36,057 bases of DNA from assembly GCA_013178015.1 (NCBI GenBank), contig JABLXR010000058.1, positions 1 through 36,057 on the forward strand. Direction: 5' to 3'. Positions 8,180-16,686 of this stretch are shown piece after piece. The position numbers and the translations under genes are program-made. Position 1 is the stretch's first letter, and the number at the start of each line of letters is the position of its first letter. The stretch comes from Anaerolineae bacterium (GTDB taxonomy: Bacteria > Chloroflexota > Anaerolineae > DRVO01). The notes under the pieces were generated by a model, which was not told where the DNA came from, searched no databases, and saw only the letters and a program-made list of their open reading frames with translations.

Positions 8180-8208
8180 TTCGACTGGGACGCAAGTCGT
8201 GGTAGAAT
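8180..8208 (+). promoter_or_regulatory. Candidate sigma-70 promoter for riboswitch 1
   Basis: TTCGAC (8180-8185), a 17-bp spacer, and TAGAAT (8203-8208), ending 12 bp before the P1 helix of the fluoride aptamer. The -35 box is weak, but position relative to the aptamer supports it. Confidence 0.5.
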
Positions 8209-8220
8209 GGGAGGCGTAGA

Positions 8221-8875
<655 letters not shown>

Positions 8876-8891
8876 CCTCTTGCGCCAGTAC

Positions 8892-8920
8892 TTGCCTGCC
8901 TGCCTCCGTCACACTATAGT
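8892..8920 (+). promoter_or_regulatory. Sigma-70 promoter for riboswitch 2
   Basis: TTGCCT (8892-8897), 17-bp spacer, TATAGT (8915-8920). Transcription would start about 20 bp before the aptamer at 8949. Confidence 0.6.
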
Positions 8921-8948
8921 GAAGTTGACATTCGAGAGCCTTCTGTGT

Positions 8949-9038
8949 CGGGCGATGAGGCTCGCCCCGAGCACTCAGCTCAGAACTATCGCGAGATTGA
9001 TAGCCTCTACCAGATCGAGCTGGTAGAGGCTCTTCTGT
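8949..9038 (+). promoter_or_regulatory. Fluoride riboswitch 2 controlling the moxR operon
   Basis: P1 is GGGCG/CGCCC around AUGAGGCU (8950-8967). An extra GAGC-ACUCA-GCUC hairpin follows, then P3 AUC-GCGA-GAU (GNRA loop), then UGAUAGCCUCUACC. The loop GAGGCU pairs with AGCCUC (9002-9007). The 3' strand AGCCUCUACCAG (9002-9013) alternatively pairs with CUGGUAGAGGCU (9020-9031) before a T-rich tract, giving a 12-bp terminator. The layout is the same as riboswitch 1, with matching terminator arms, but the P1, P3 and accessory hairpin sequences covary. They are separate functional copies rather than a recent exact duplication. Confidence 0.92.
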
Positions 9039-9060
9039 TATCTGGAGGGTGATAATACCC

Positions 9061-10032
9061 ATGGAAACTCGAGAAGTGCAGGAAGCTGCGGCGCGCATAC
9101 GAGCGAACGTGTCCCAGGTCATCGTCGGCAAGGACGATGTGGTGGACCTGCTCGTGGTGGCTCTGCTCTGTGAGGGGCATGTCCTCCTTGAGGATGTGCC
9201 GGGAATCGGCAAAACCACTCTGGCCAAGGCCCTGGCTCGCAGCCTCGGGTGCTCGTTTCAGCGAGTGCAGTTCACTCCGGACCTCCTTCCCTCAGACATC
9301 ACCGGGGTGAGCGTCTACAACCAGAAGACGGGAGACTTCGAGTACCGGCCCGGGCCGGTCATGTCCCAGATACTGCTGGCCGACGAGATCAACCGCGCTG
9401 GGCCCCGCACTCAGAGTGCCTTGCTGGAAGTGATGCAGGAGCAGCAGGTCACGGTGGACGGTGTGACACGGGCCGTCCCTCGGCCTTTCCTGGTATTGGC
9501 CACGCAGAACCCCATCGAGCTGGAGGGTACCTTCCCTCTCCCCGAGGCACAGGTGGACCGTTTCCTCATGCGGGTGGCACTGGGTTACCCCGACTTCGAG
9601 GAGGAACGCGCCATAATGCGGCGTTTCCGCGATGCCGACCCGCTGCGCCACCTGGAGCCCGTCGTGTCGGCAGACGAGGTCCTGCAGCTGGGGGCCATCT
9701 GCCGCCAGGTGTTCATGCACGAGGTGATCGAGAGCTACATCATCTCCCTGGTGCGCCGGACACGTCGGCACGAGGCACTCGCTCTGGGGGTGAGCCCGCG
9801 CGGGTCACTGGCACTCATGCGCACCAGCCAGGCCTTCGCTGCCATGCAAGGACGCAACCACGTCCGGCCGGATGACGTTCAGGCGATGGCCAAGCCGGTG
9901 CTGGCCCACCGGCTCCTGCCCAGCGTCCAGACCCGCCTGCGAGGTCATGCGACCGACGACATCCTGAACGAGATCCTGGAACAGGTGCCCGTGCCGGTGG
10001 AGAAGGACTGGGCCGTCGAGGAGCTGGCATGA
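9061..10032 (+). CDS. MoxR-type AAA+ ATPase
   Basis: 323 residues. Walker A is EDVPGIGKTTLAKALA (about residue 45), Walker B is ILLADEINRAGPRTQSALLE, and sensor 1 is VLATQNPIELEGTFPLPEAQVDRFL. The C-terminal lid domain has the SPRGSLALMRTSQAFA segment typical of MoxR proteins. MoxR ATPases act as chaperones for metal insertion or for maturation of secreted and membrane complexes, commonly with a DUF58 partner. ATG 9061 is preferred to GTG 9049, which would overlap the GGAGG site. It is the first gene of a four-gene operon after fluoride riboswitch 2; its stop overlaps the DUF58 start (ATGA). Confidence 0.93.
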   Translation: METREVQEAAARIRANVSQVIVGKDDVVDLLVVALLCEGHVLLEDVPGIGKTTLAKALARSLGCSFQRVQFTPDLLPSDITGVSVYNQKTGDFEYRPGPVMSQILLADEINRAGPRTQSALLEVMQEQQVTVDGVTRAVPRPFLVLATQNPIELEGTFPLPEAQVDRFLMRVALGYPDFEEERAIMRRFRDADPLRHLEPVVSADEVLQLGAICRQVFMHEVIESYIISLVRRTRRHEALALGVSPRGSLALMRTSQAFAAMQGRNHVRPDDVQAMAKPVLAHRLLPSVQTRLRGHATDDILNEILEQVPVPVEKDWAVEELA

Positions 10033-11243
10033 GGGGACCCCGCTGGTGGTGGCTTCTGGCGATTCTGTTCGCTGCCAGCGTCATCCAGCACCACGCCGGC
10101 CTCTTCCTGTTCACGCTGATGCTGGGCTTTGCCGCGCTGGCCTCGGTGATGTGGGAGCGCTTCGCCTTGGCCGAGCTCTCCTACACCCGACATCTGGGGC
10201 GGACGAGCCTCGCCTTCGGAGAGGAGACCGATCTGTCGGTCGTAGTCTATAACGCCAAGCCGCTCCCCCTGCCCTGGGTGCTCATCAATGATCAGTATCC
10301 AGACGGCCTCACCCTCGTCACCGGTCAGCTGGGCGTCAGCCGCACGGCCAGCTTCAAGCGCGCCTTGGTCAACTTCCTCGCGTTGCGCTGGTACGAGAGG
10401 GTGCGACGGACCTACCGCGTCCGAGGAGACCGAAGAGGCGTCTACGAGTTCGGCCCGGCCGAGGTCTACACCGGGGACCTCTTCGGCTACCGTCGCCAGC
10501 AGATGAGCATAGACCACGTGGATACCCTGTTGGTGTATCCCAAGGTAGTGCCAGTGGAGGCACTGGGGTTGCCTGCCGGCCGACCCGTGGGCGATGCGGC
10601 CTACTCTAGACGCATCGTCGAAGACCCGTTGCGTCAGGCAGGAGTACGAGAGTACGTACAAGGGGACAGCATCAGGCACATACACTGGAAGGCGACCGCT
10701 CGCACGCAGCACCTCCAGACGCGTGTCTTCGACCCCAGTGCCAGCCATCGGCTGGTGATAATGGTGGACGTGCAGACTGCGCACCAGCCGTACTCCGTAG
10801 TGCCACAGTACCTGGAGCTGATCGCGTCGGCCGCCGCCTCCGTAGCCATGGACAGCCTGGACAAGGGTTACGCGGTGGGTCTGATGGCCAATGCCAGCGC
10901 CGTGCACGACAGACAGCTGACCGCAGTCCCGTCGGGTCGCCACCCAGAGCAAGCGAGGGCCCTCCTCGAAGCGCTGGCCCGCCTTACCAACTTCCGCCTC
11001 ACGCCGTTCTCGCGGCTCTTGTCGAACGCGGCACCCATCTTGCCTTACGGGGCCACCGTCGTAGCTCTGACAGCCCAACCTGATGAGCAGGTACAGGCTG
11101 CTTTGGTTCGGCTGCAGGATGCCGGGCACCCTGTGGTCCTGCTCACGGTGGGGGAGGAGCCGGCGGTCAACGGGATGATCGAGAGGTATCACCTTGGAGG
11201 AGTGGATGCCTGGGAGAGGCTGGAGAAGCTACAACTGGCTTGA
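10029..11243 (+). CDS. DUF58 membrane-anchored vWA-like protein, MoxR partner
   Basis: 404 residues. Two N-terminal membrane helices (about residues 7-40) precede a cytoplasmic or envelope-facing portion. The DUF58 signature VREYVQGDSIRHIHWKATAR lies near residue 210-230 and is followed by a vWA-like fold with LVIMVDVQ. DUF58 proteins accompany MoxR ATPases across bacteria and are thought to present substrates or to bind metal through their vWA-like domain. Here it is translationally coupled: the start codon overlaps the moxR stop, and its 3' end overlaps the next gene by 38 nt. Predicted fluoride-induced through riboswitch 2. Confidence 0.92.
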   Translation: MRGPRWWWLLAILFAASVIQHHAGLFLFTLMLGFAALASVMWERFALAELSYTRHLGRTSLAFGEETDLSVVVYNAKPLPLPWVLINDQYPDGLTLVTGQLGVSRTASFKRALVNFLALRWYERVRRTYRVRGDRRGVYEFGPAEVYTGDLFGYRRQQMSIDHVDTLLVYPKVVPVEALGLPAGRPVGDAAYSRRIVEDPLRQAGVREYVQGDSIRHIHWKATARTQHLQTRVFDPSASHRLVIMVDVQTAHQPYSVVPQYLELIASAAASVAMDSLDKGYAVGLMANASAVHDRQLTAVPSGRHPEQARALLEALARLTNFRLTPFSRLLSNAAPILPYGATVVALTAQPDEQVQAALVRLQDAGHPVVLLTVGEEPAVNGMIERYHLGGVDAWERLEKLQLA

Positions 11244-12690
11244 CAGCGTAGCCATACCGGTGCTGTCGGCCGCCATGCGCGTGGCCTGGGTGGTTCCAGT
11301 CAGCAACGCCCTGATGGGCAGCGGCTTCGTTGCCCCCTCCGCCCGGTTGTCAGCCTGGCTCCCATTGGCAGTCCTCTTGGGGGCCTCGTTCACTGCGCGG
11401 CGCCTCGCGGCTCGTCCGGGCGGGCGGGTTCTGATGGCGCTAGCGGGCGTGCTGGTGATGCTGGGGAGCGCCGCCCTCGTCCTGGCACCAGCCAGTCCCG
11501 GCGACTTGTGGCGACACGCCATGGACTGGCACGAGGCCGTCCCGGCCATTTGGGTGCTGCTGCCCGTCTTCGGCGGACTCTGGCTGCGTGGGATCAGCAT
11601 CGACTGGATCGAAGCTGAGCCCCTGCGACGCGGCTTCGTCACCGGCGTCCTGGCACTCGCCGCCCTGGCCCTACTGGGCGGATACGGGTACAGCCTAGGC
11701 CTGGGCATATCCGACAGCCTGCTGGAGCCCTTTGTCGCCTTCACCGTCTCCGGTCTCGTTGCCTTGGCCCTCAGCGACATCTCCCTAACTCTGCGTCAGA
11801 GCGCGCGCTCGAGCGGGACCCGGCCGGGGTTGGGCCGGTACTGGTTGTACGTGGTGGGCGGGTCGGTGTTGGCGGTCCTTCTGGCGGCCTGGCTGGTCGC
11901 TCTCATTGTCGCCCCTGAGACGGTTGAGGCGGCCGCTCAGGCGCTGCGGCCGCTGCTCAGGCTCTTCCAGCCAGTCGTGAACCTGTTGGCGCGTGTCCTC
12001 GCCTACCTCATCACCGGCATCGCCTACATCGTGTTCACCATACTCGAGCCCCTGATCAACTGGCTGCGCTCGCTGGCCTCCGGCGAGCCGCCCGACGAGA
12101 ACATCCTAGACCGCGCCAACCTAGCCGAGCAGTTGCGAGAGCTAGAGCCGGGCGGGCAGGGCGGCGCCGAGCTCGGCCCCTGGGTGCAAGGTGTGCTGGT
12201 TGTGGGCCTGCTGGGCCTGGTGGCACTAGTGTTCGTCCTAGCCTTCCGTCGCCGGTATGCCACCAGTCCGGATGGGATGGTAGAGAGTCGCGAGGTGGAT
12301 TGGTCGTGGCATCTGATGCGGGAGCAGTTGGGGCGCTGGCTCTCCCGGCGCCGCCGCCAGACGCGATCACGCTTCCTGCCCCTACTGGAGAACGAACAGG
12401 GCCGGGTGCAAGTGCGGACGGCATACAGGAGGTTGCTGGCCAGCGCCGGCGGCCACGCCCCGGGACAGACGCCTCTGGCCTACATGCGTCAGCTCGCAGG
12501 GTCGGGGCCAGAGCTGGAGGAGCCGCTGGCGGCCCTCACCGAGGCCTATCAAATGGCCCGGTACTCCAGCGAACCTCTCACCCCAGAGACGGTGGCTGCT
12601 GCTCTACAGTCTCTAGCCCAGGTGGAGGCCCTGCTTGGCGCCCGCCACCCTGGCGCTCCCGAGCCCGAGGGCGACGGCAATGGCGGGTGA
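11206..12690 (+). CDS. Multi-pass membrane protein with C-terminal DUF4129
   Basis: 494 residues. About seven to eight hydrophobic helices span residues 13-290. A lone helix near 330-350 follows, then a cytoplasmic arginine-rich linker (RRRRQTRSRF) and a DUF4129 domain (VRTAYRRLLASAG, then TPLAYMRQL and ALTEAYQMARYS). In many MoxR-DUF58 operons the third gene is a transglutaminase-DUF4129 fusion; here the transglutaminase Cys-His-Asp domain is absent and only membrane helices plus DUF4129 remain. ATG 11206 is chosen for the GGAGG site six bases upstream, giving a 38-nt overlap with DUF58. It is probably a membrane component of the same complex. Confidence 0.8.
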   Translation: MPGRGWRSYNWLDSVAIPVLSAAMRVAWVVPVSNALMGSGFVAPSARLSAWLPLAVLLGASFTARRLAARPGGRVLMALAGVLVMLGSAALVLAPASPGDLWRHAMDWHEAVPAIWVLLPVFGGLWLRGISIDWIEAEPLRRGFVTGVLALAALALLGGYGYSLGLGISDSLLEPFVAFTVSGLVALALSDISLTLRQSARSSGTRPGLGRYWLYVVGGSVLAVLLAAWLVALIVAPETVEAAAQALRPLLRLFQPVVNLLARVLAYLITGIAYIVFTILEPLINWLRSLASGEPPDENILDRANLAEQLRELEPGGQGGAELGPWVQGVLVVGLLGLVALVFVLAFRRRYATSPDGMVESREVDWSWHLMREQLGRWLSRRRRQTRSRFLPLLENEQGRVQVRTAYRRLLASAGGHAPGQTPLAYMRQLAGSGPELEEPLAALTEAYQMARYSSEPLTPETVAAALQSLAQVEALLGARHPGAPEPEGDGNGG

Positions 12691-13159
12691 CGAGGTCGGG
12701 GCTGACCCGGCAGGCAAGGGAGCAGGCCTCTCCGATCTGCTGCGGGAGTACCAGCGTAACTCCCTGGTGGCTACTCTGCGTGCCTGCGAGAAGAGTCTGC
12801 GTGAGGCACAGGAGCAGCTGAGAGGCCCCCTCACCGAGGGCATCCTGTACCGCCGGGTGCTCAACCTCCCCGCCGGCCGGCGCCAGTCTGCCCTGGACCT
12901 GGTCGAGGAGTGCTTGGCACTCCTGGCAGAGATAGCGCGCGGTTTTGACCTGCGCCCGGCGGAGGAGGACCTGGCGCAGGCAATCGCCGCTTCCATGACC
13001 GTCTGCTGGGCTAACCTGGGAGACGCCAAGTCGGGCAAGCTCAGGGCCTACGGAGAGGTAGATCCACGCTTGGGTGAGGCGCTCGACCCATCGCTGGATC
13101 GGCTCGAGCGGCTGGCGCTTGCCATTGCTTCTTTGCTGCAGGTGCCGGGTCGCGAGTGA
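12680..13159 (+). CDS. Uncharacterised helical protein, last gene of the moxR operon
   Basis: 159 residues. The start ATG 12680 overlaps the end of the DUF4129 gene by 11 nt, so it is translationally coupled. The protein is soluble and strongly helical (repeated Leu/Ala/Glu/Arg segments such as LLREYQRNSLVATLRACEKSLREAQ). It has no signal peptide, membrane helix or motif I recognise. Its position as fourth gene after the moxR-DUF58 pair suggests a cytoplasmic accessory subunit. No terminator hairpin is evident before the next promoter at 13263. Confidence 0.75.
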   Translation: MAGDEVGADPAGKGAGLSDLLREYQRNSLVATLRACEKSLREAQEQLRGPLTEGILYRRVLNLPAGRRQSALDLVEECLALLAEIARGFDLRPAEEDLAQAIAASMTVCWANLGDAKSGKLRAYGEVDPRLGEALDPSLDRLERLALAIASLLQVPGRE

Positions 13160-13262
13160 CTGCCGTCGAACCATGGCCGAGACAGGTACCCGCACCTCCC
13201 TGCCTGACTCCGGCTGCCCGCCGCCAACTGCAGACGTACCTCCGAGCGTCGAACCGGAGGCT

Positions 13263-13291
13263 TTGACTGGCGGCACCGGATCGGGTATTAT
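13263..13291 (+). promoter_or_regulatory. Strong sigma-70 promoter for riboswitch 3
   Basis: TTGACT (13263-13268), exactly 17 bp, then TATTAT (13286-13291). It is the best promoter match of the island and lies 11 bp before the fluoride aptamer. Confidence 0.75.
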
Positions 13292-13301
13292 TGCCACAGC
13301 G

Positions 13302-13432
13302 ACGGGGATGGAGTCCCCCAAGAGAGCCACTAGAGGCTGATGACTCCTGCCATGGATAGAGGCTCCTGGCAGGAGCGCCGTTACAGCAGACGAAGAGAAC
13401 TCCTGCCAGGCTCAGACTTGGAGGAGTTCTCT
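13302..13432 (+). promoter_or_regulatory. Fluoride riboswitch 3 with three-strand switch and sequestered SD
   Basis: P1 is GGGG/CCCC around AUGGAGU (13304-13318). P3 is GCC-ACUAGA-GGC, then CUGAUGACUCCUGCC; GGAGU pairs with ACUCC. The expression platform has three competing strands. S1 CUCCUGCCA (13344-13352) pairs with UGGCAGGAG (13367-13375). S2 CCUGGCAGGAG (13365-13375) is perfectly complementary to S3 CUCCUGCCAGG (13400-13410). S3 overlaps the stem AGAGAACUCCU/AGGAGUUCUCU (13394-13404/13422-13432). Fluoride should lock S1 in the aptamer, free S2 to capture S3, and open the last hairpin. That hairpin contains the GGAGGAG ribosome site (13420-13426) for the ATG at 13436, so both termination and translation may be controlled. 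Confidence 0.9.
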
Positions 13433-13435
13433 TTT

Positions 13436-15265
13436 ATGTCCTACGCTCGAGACACGAACACATCTGCTACCGCCGAGCCCGGCCTGCGCACTGCCGGCGA
13501 GGACCTCGGGGAGCTTCTGGAGCTGGCCGTCGTCCGCCTGGAGACGCTTGGCTCTGAGTACGCTCCAGATCGAGACCGACTGATGTCGCTGATGCAGCGA
13601 CTGAGGGAGCAGCAGCTTCACCTGGCCGTACTGGGCCAGTTCAAGCGGGGCAAGAGCACTCTGCTCAATGCGCTCATCGGCGCGGACATCCTGCCAGCCG
13701 CAGTAGTCCCGCTCACAGCCGTGCCCACCCTGCTACGCTGGGGGCCGGATCTGAGCATGCGGGTATTCTACCAGGACGACCACCGTCAGGAGCGTTTCGA
13801 CGGCGAGAGCACCGAGGACGTGGCGGCTCGTCTCGCCCGCTACGTCAGCGAAGAAGGCAACCCTCACAACAGGATGGGAGTAGCTCACGTCGAGGTGACC
13901 TACCCTTCGCCTTTCCTGAGTGATGGCGTAGTCCTGATAGACACCCCGGGCATTGGATCTACCCTCCGCCACAACACCGAGGCCACGCTCGACTTCTTGC
14001 CTCAGTGCGACGCCGCGCTCTTCCTCGTCTCCGCCGATCCGCCCATGACCCAGGCCGAGATGGAGTTCCTGAAAGCGGTGCGCGCCAAGGTTCCCCGACT
14101 GTTCTTCGTCCTCAACAAGGTGGACTACCTCAGTCCGGAGGAGCTCGAGCATGCCCTCCGCTTCTTGCGGCGGCTGCTGGAGAAGGAGAGCTGCCTCACC
14201 GACGACACCCCCGTGTTCACGGTGTCGGCTCGGCAGGGACTGGAGGCGGTTGAGAACCAGGACGCAGACCTGTGGCAGCGCAGTGGGCTTCCGGAACTGC
14301 AAGAGCATCTTTCCGCCTTCCTCCGCCACGAGAAGGGGGCGGCGCTGGAGAGAGCCGTGGCCCTCAAGGCGGCCGACAGCGTAGCCGGCTCCCTGGCTCA
14401 GGTCCGCCTGGCCATTCGCTCCCTGGAGTTGCCCCTTTCTGAACTGGAACGGCGTGCCCGTCTGCTTCAGGAGACGGTTGACCAGGCCAGGGAGCAAGCC
14501 CTTGCCGCCAAAGACCGCCTCCGAGGCGACCGGGAGAGGACGGTGGCGTTCCTGGAAGAGCAGGCCGCCCAACTACGCGAGCGGTCGAGAGCCCACCTCA
14601 TCCAGGCCGTTCAGGAACATCTGGGCGACGGGCCCGGCCAGGTGCCCGACGAGAAGGCTGCCGGCGAGGCGCTGGCAGCCGCCATCCCCGAGTTCTTCCA
14701 GCGCGAGCTGGAGACCACAGCCGAGGAGCTTCGGGCCCGGGTGACTGCCGTGCTGCATCCGCATCAGGAGCGAGCGGACGATCTCATAGAGTTGGTTCGC
14801 TCCACCGCGGCAGAGCTGTTTGAGGTGCCCTACCGGGCTCCGGAGAGCAGTGAGGCGTTCGAGGCTGGTCGCCGGCCTTTCTGGGTCACCCACAAGTGGA
14901 ACCCGATCATCACCCCCATCCCCGAGGAGGTGTTGGACAAGCTCTTGCCCGCGCGCATGCGACGCAAGCGAGTGCTGGACCGGCTGGGCTACCAGATCGA
15001 GTCCTTGGTCAGGCACAATGTGGAGAACCTCCGCTGGGCAACCTTGCAGGACCTCAACGAAGCCTTCCGCCAGTTCGGCCTGAGCCTGGACGAGCGGCTG
15101 CGGGATACGGTCGCCGCCACCCAGGGAGCGGTGCAGGCGGCCTGGAGCAAGCGCCGTGAGCGCGCCGAGGGTGTAGCGGAGGAAAAGGAGCGCCTCCTGG
15201 TGGCGGCAAGGGAACTGGCGTCGATCGGGAACCGCCTTCGGGATTTGGCTGGGCTAGCGCAGTGA
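13436..15265 (+). CDS. Dynamin-like GTPase under fluoride riboswitch control
   Basis: 609 residues. The GTPase domain has G1 GQFKRGKST near residue 67, a G2 Thr in VPLTAVPT, G3 DTPG near 169 and G4 NKVD near 227. Long helical regions follow (from about 330 to the end) with heptad-like Leu/Glu/Arg content, as in bacterial dynamin-like proteins. There is no clear transmembrane hairpin; a short hydrophobic segment WNPIITPIP near 485 could be a membrane paddle. Bacterial dynamins remodel or protect the inner membrane, often under stress. ATG 13436 is chosen because it directly follows the riboswitch-controlled Shine-Dalgarno sequence; an in-frame ATG at 13340 lies inside the aptamer. It overlaps the next gene by GTGA. 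Confidence 0.88.
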   Translation: MSYARDTNTSATAEPGLRTAGEDLGELLELAVVRLETLGSEYAPDRDRLMSLMQRLREQQLHLAVLGQFKRGKSTLLNALIGADILPAAVVPLTAVPTLLRWGPDLSMRVFYQDDHRQERFDGESTEDVAARLARYVSEEGNPHNRMGVAHVEVTYPSPFLSDGVVLIDTPGIGSTLRHNTEATLDFLPQCDAALFLVSADPPMTQAEMEFLKAVRAKVPRLFFVLNKVDYLSPEELEHALRFLRRLLEKESCLTDDTPVFTVSARQGLEAVENQDADLWQRSGLPELQEHLSAFLRHEKGAALERAVALKAADSVAGSLAQVRLAIRSLELPLSELERRARLLQETVDQAREQALAAKDRLRGDRERTVAFLEEQAAQLRERSRAHLIQAVQEHLGDGPGQVPDEKAAGEALAAAIPEFFQRELETTAEELRARVTAVLHPHQERADDLIELVRSTAAELFEVPYRAPESSEAFEAGRRPFWVTHKWNPIITPIPEEVLDKLLPARMRRKRVLDRLGYQIESLVRHNVENLRWATLQDLNEAFRQFGLSLDERLRDTVAATQGAVQAAWSKRRERAEGVAEEKERLLVAARELASIGNRLRDLAGLAQ

Positions 15266-16086
15266 GCGACCCTATCAAGCTACGCCATGCCCTGCCTGTG
15301 ATCAGCCTCTCATCGGTGGAGCGCTCCCTGGCCGTGGCTCAGACACTTCTGCCGGCCAGTCCCGATGTCGAAAGCATCCGCCATGAGATCCAGGCCTGTC
15401 GCAGCATTGTCAGCGGGCTGGCTCATCAGTTGGGGGTCCCATGGCAGGCCCGGCCGGTGAGCCGCTTCGTCCGTCGAGAGCTGGCCGAGGTCGGCCGGGC
15501 CCTTCGCAGCATGAGAGCGGTCGAGGGGGAAGCGGCGGAACCCCTGGCTCCGATGCTGCGAGAGGGACGTCAGGGACTAGAAGGGACCATCAACCGGCTG
15601 GAGGCCGTGGCCTGGGGACACGCCAGTACCGGCGAAGCGCCGCTGGCCCCAGTTCCTGGCCACCCGGCCGAGGTCTCGCTATCTGGGGAACAGGCCCTGC
15701 TCCTGGGCAGCGCCATGAAGGTGATGCGGCAGTATCTGGCTGCGGCACGGGCCTGGGCAGAGGCGGCGGACATGGCCATGACCGGCACGCTAGAGGCTTC
15801 CTACAGCCACGCTGAATCGCGGATGCTGCAGAGCTTGTGCCTAGAGTCCGACGCGAAGGTGGCAGCGCTGGCCGCTGCCTTCGGCCTACGCGAGGGCCCC
15901 CCGCCGTGGGAACAGGCACTGGCCGAACGGCTGCTGGAGGCGGGTCATGCCGCCAACTCGCTTTTCCAGGTGGCTATGGCGGCCCGGCGATCCTCGCTCC
16001 CAGGTACCGTGCCCCTGAGCCCCACTCTTGGCCAACTCGCCATTCGCCTCAAGGAACTGCACCGCCACACCATCCCGGCGGACTGA
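15262..16086 (+). CDS. Uncharacterised helical partner of the dynamin-like GTPase
   Basis: 274 residues. GTG 15262 overlaps the dynamin stop by four bases, so expression is coupled. Almost entirely helical by composition, with no signal peptide or clear membrane segment; no domain recognised. Bacterial dynamin-like proteins often work as heteromeric pairs or with small helical partners, so a direct physical partner is a reasonable inference. It shares fluoride riboswitch 3. The 150 bp after it hold no gene before the convergent HEAT-repeat pseudogene. Confidence 0.75.
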   Translation: MSDPIKLRHALPVISLSSVERSLAVAQTLLPASPDVESIRHEIQACRSIVSGLAHQLGVPWQARPVSRFVRRELAEVGRALRSMRAVEGEAAEPLAPMLREGRQGLEGTINRLEAVAWGHASTGEAPLAPVPGHPAEVSLSGEQALLLGSAMKVMRQYLAAARAWAEAADMAMTGTLEASYSHAESRMLQSLCLESDAKVAALAAAFGLREGPPPWEQALAERLLEAGHAANSLFQVAMAARRSSLPGTVPLSPTLGQLAIRLKELHRHTIPAD

Positions 16087-16238
16087 AGGCCGCCCCCAAC
16101 GGGCACAGCTGGCTCTGCCTATGATGCGCCCCTTCGCCCCATGACCTCACGCGAGCGGCCGTCATCGTCCTAGAACACGCTGCGCTGCGCACGCCATACC
16201 CGTGCGGGACCGGGGAAAGCTCAGGGCGCTGGCCGCCC

Positions 16239-16636
16239 CTACAGAGACGGACGCAAGCCTCCAGGATCACACCCGTCAAGTGCCCTTCGAGCCGCCCGAC
16301 GCACGATCACCGACCGATTCTCGTCTCTCGCCAGCTCCTCCAGGAGGGCACAGGCCGAGGCACCCCCTATGGCACCCAGAGCGTTGGCAGCCTCGGCAAG
16401 CACATACGGGTCGGCGGGAGTGTCTAGCAGCCTTGCCAGGGGTACTACTGCCCGCTCATCGCCCAGCAGGCCCAGCACGTATGCCGCTCGGCGCTGGGTT
16501 AGGGGTTCAGGGTGGGTGAGGGCAAGGATGAGCTTGTCCAGGTAGGCCAGATCGTCCCCCTCCAGGAGGGCGCCACAACTGGGGCACACCTCTGGGTCGC
16601 GTCGCATCGGCCCAGACAGCGAGGGCAGAAGCGCAT
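16239..16636 (-). pseudogene. Zinc-ribbon plus HEAT-repeat protein with a single-base frameshift
   Basis: From ATG 16636 (AGGAG site about 10 nt upstream) the frame reads MRFCPRCLG, the first CxxC of a zinc ribbon. The second half, PMRRDPEVCPSCGALLEGDD, is in a different frame and leads into two to three HEAT/PBS-lyase-like repeats (QRRAAYVLGLLGDERAVVPLARLL and AEAANALGAIG). The frames join perfectly if one G is added to the GGG run at 16611-16613. This is either a recent inactivating mutation or a homopolymer sequencing error. It lies 51 bp after the DUF6062 gene, in the same fluoride-controlled unit. A ~130-residue metal-binding scaffold is likely if intact. Confidence 0.7.
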
Positions 16637-16686
16637 CACAGGCGGATTCTCCTACACGCTGCGGGCCCATTTGAGACCGAGCCTCG

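Noticed and set aside
8925-8930. TTGACA as the -35 box of riboswitch 2
   Set aside because: A -10 box at 16-18 bp would fall inside the aptamer P1 helix and no such box is there; TTGCCT/TATAGT upstream is better placed.
9945-11192. 415-codon minus-strand frame over DUF58
   Set aside because: It is antisense to a well-conserved DUF58 protein and shows no domain.
11206-12690. Transglutaminase assignment for the third gene of the moxR operon
   Set aside because: Only membrane helices and DUF4129 are present; the Cys-His-Asp transglutaminase core is absent.
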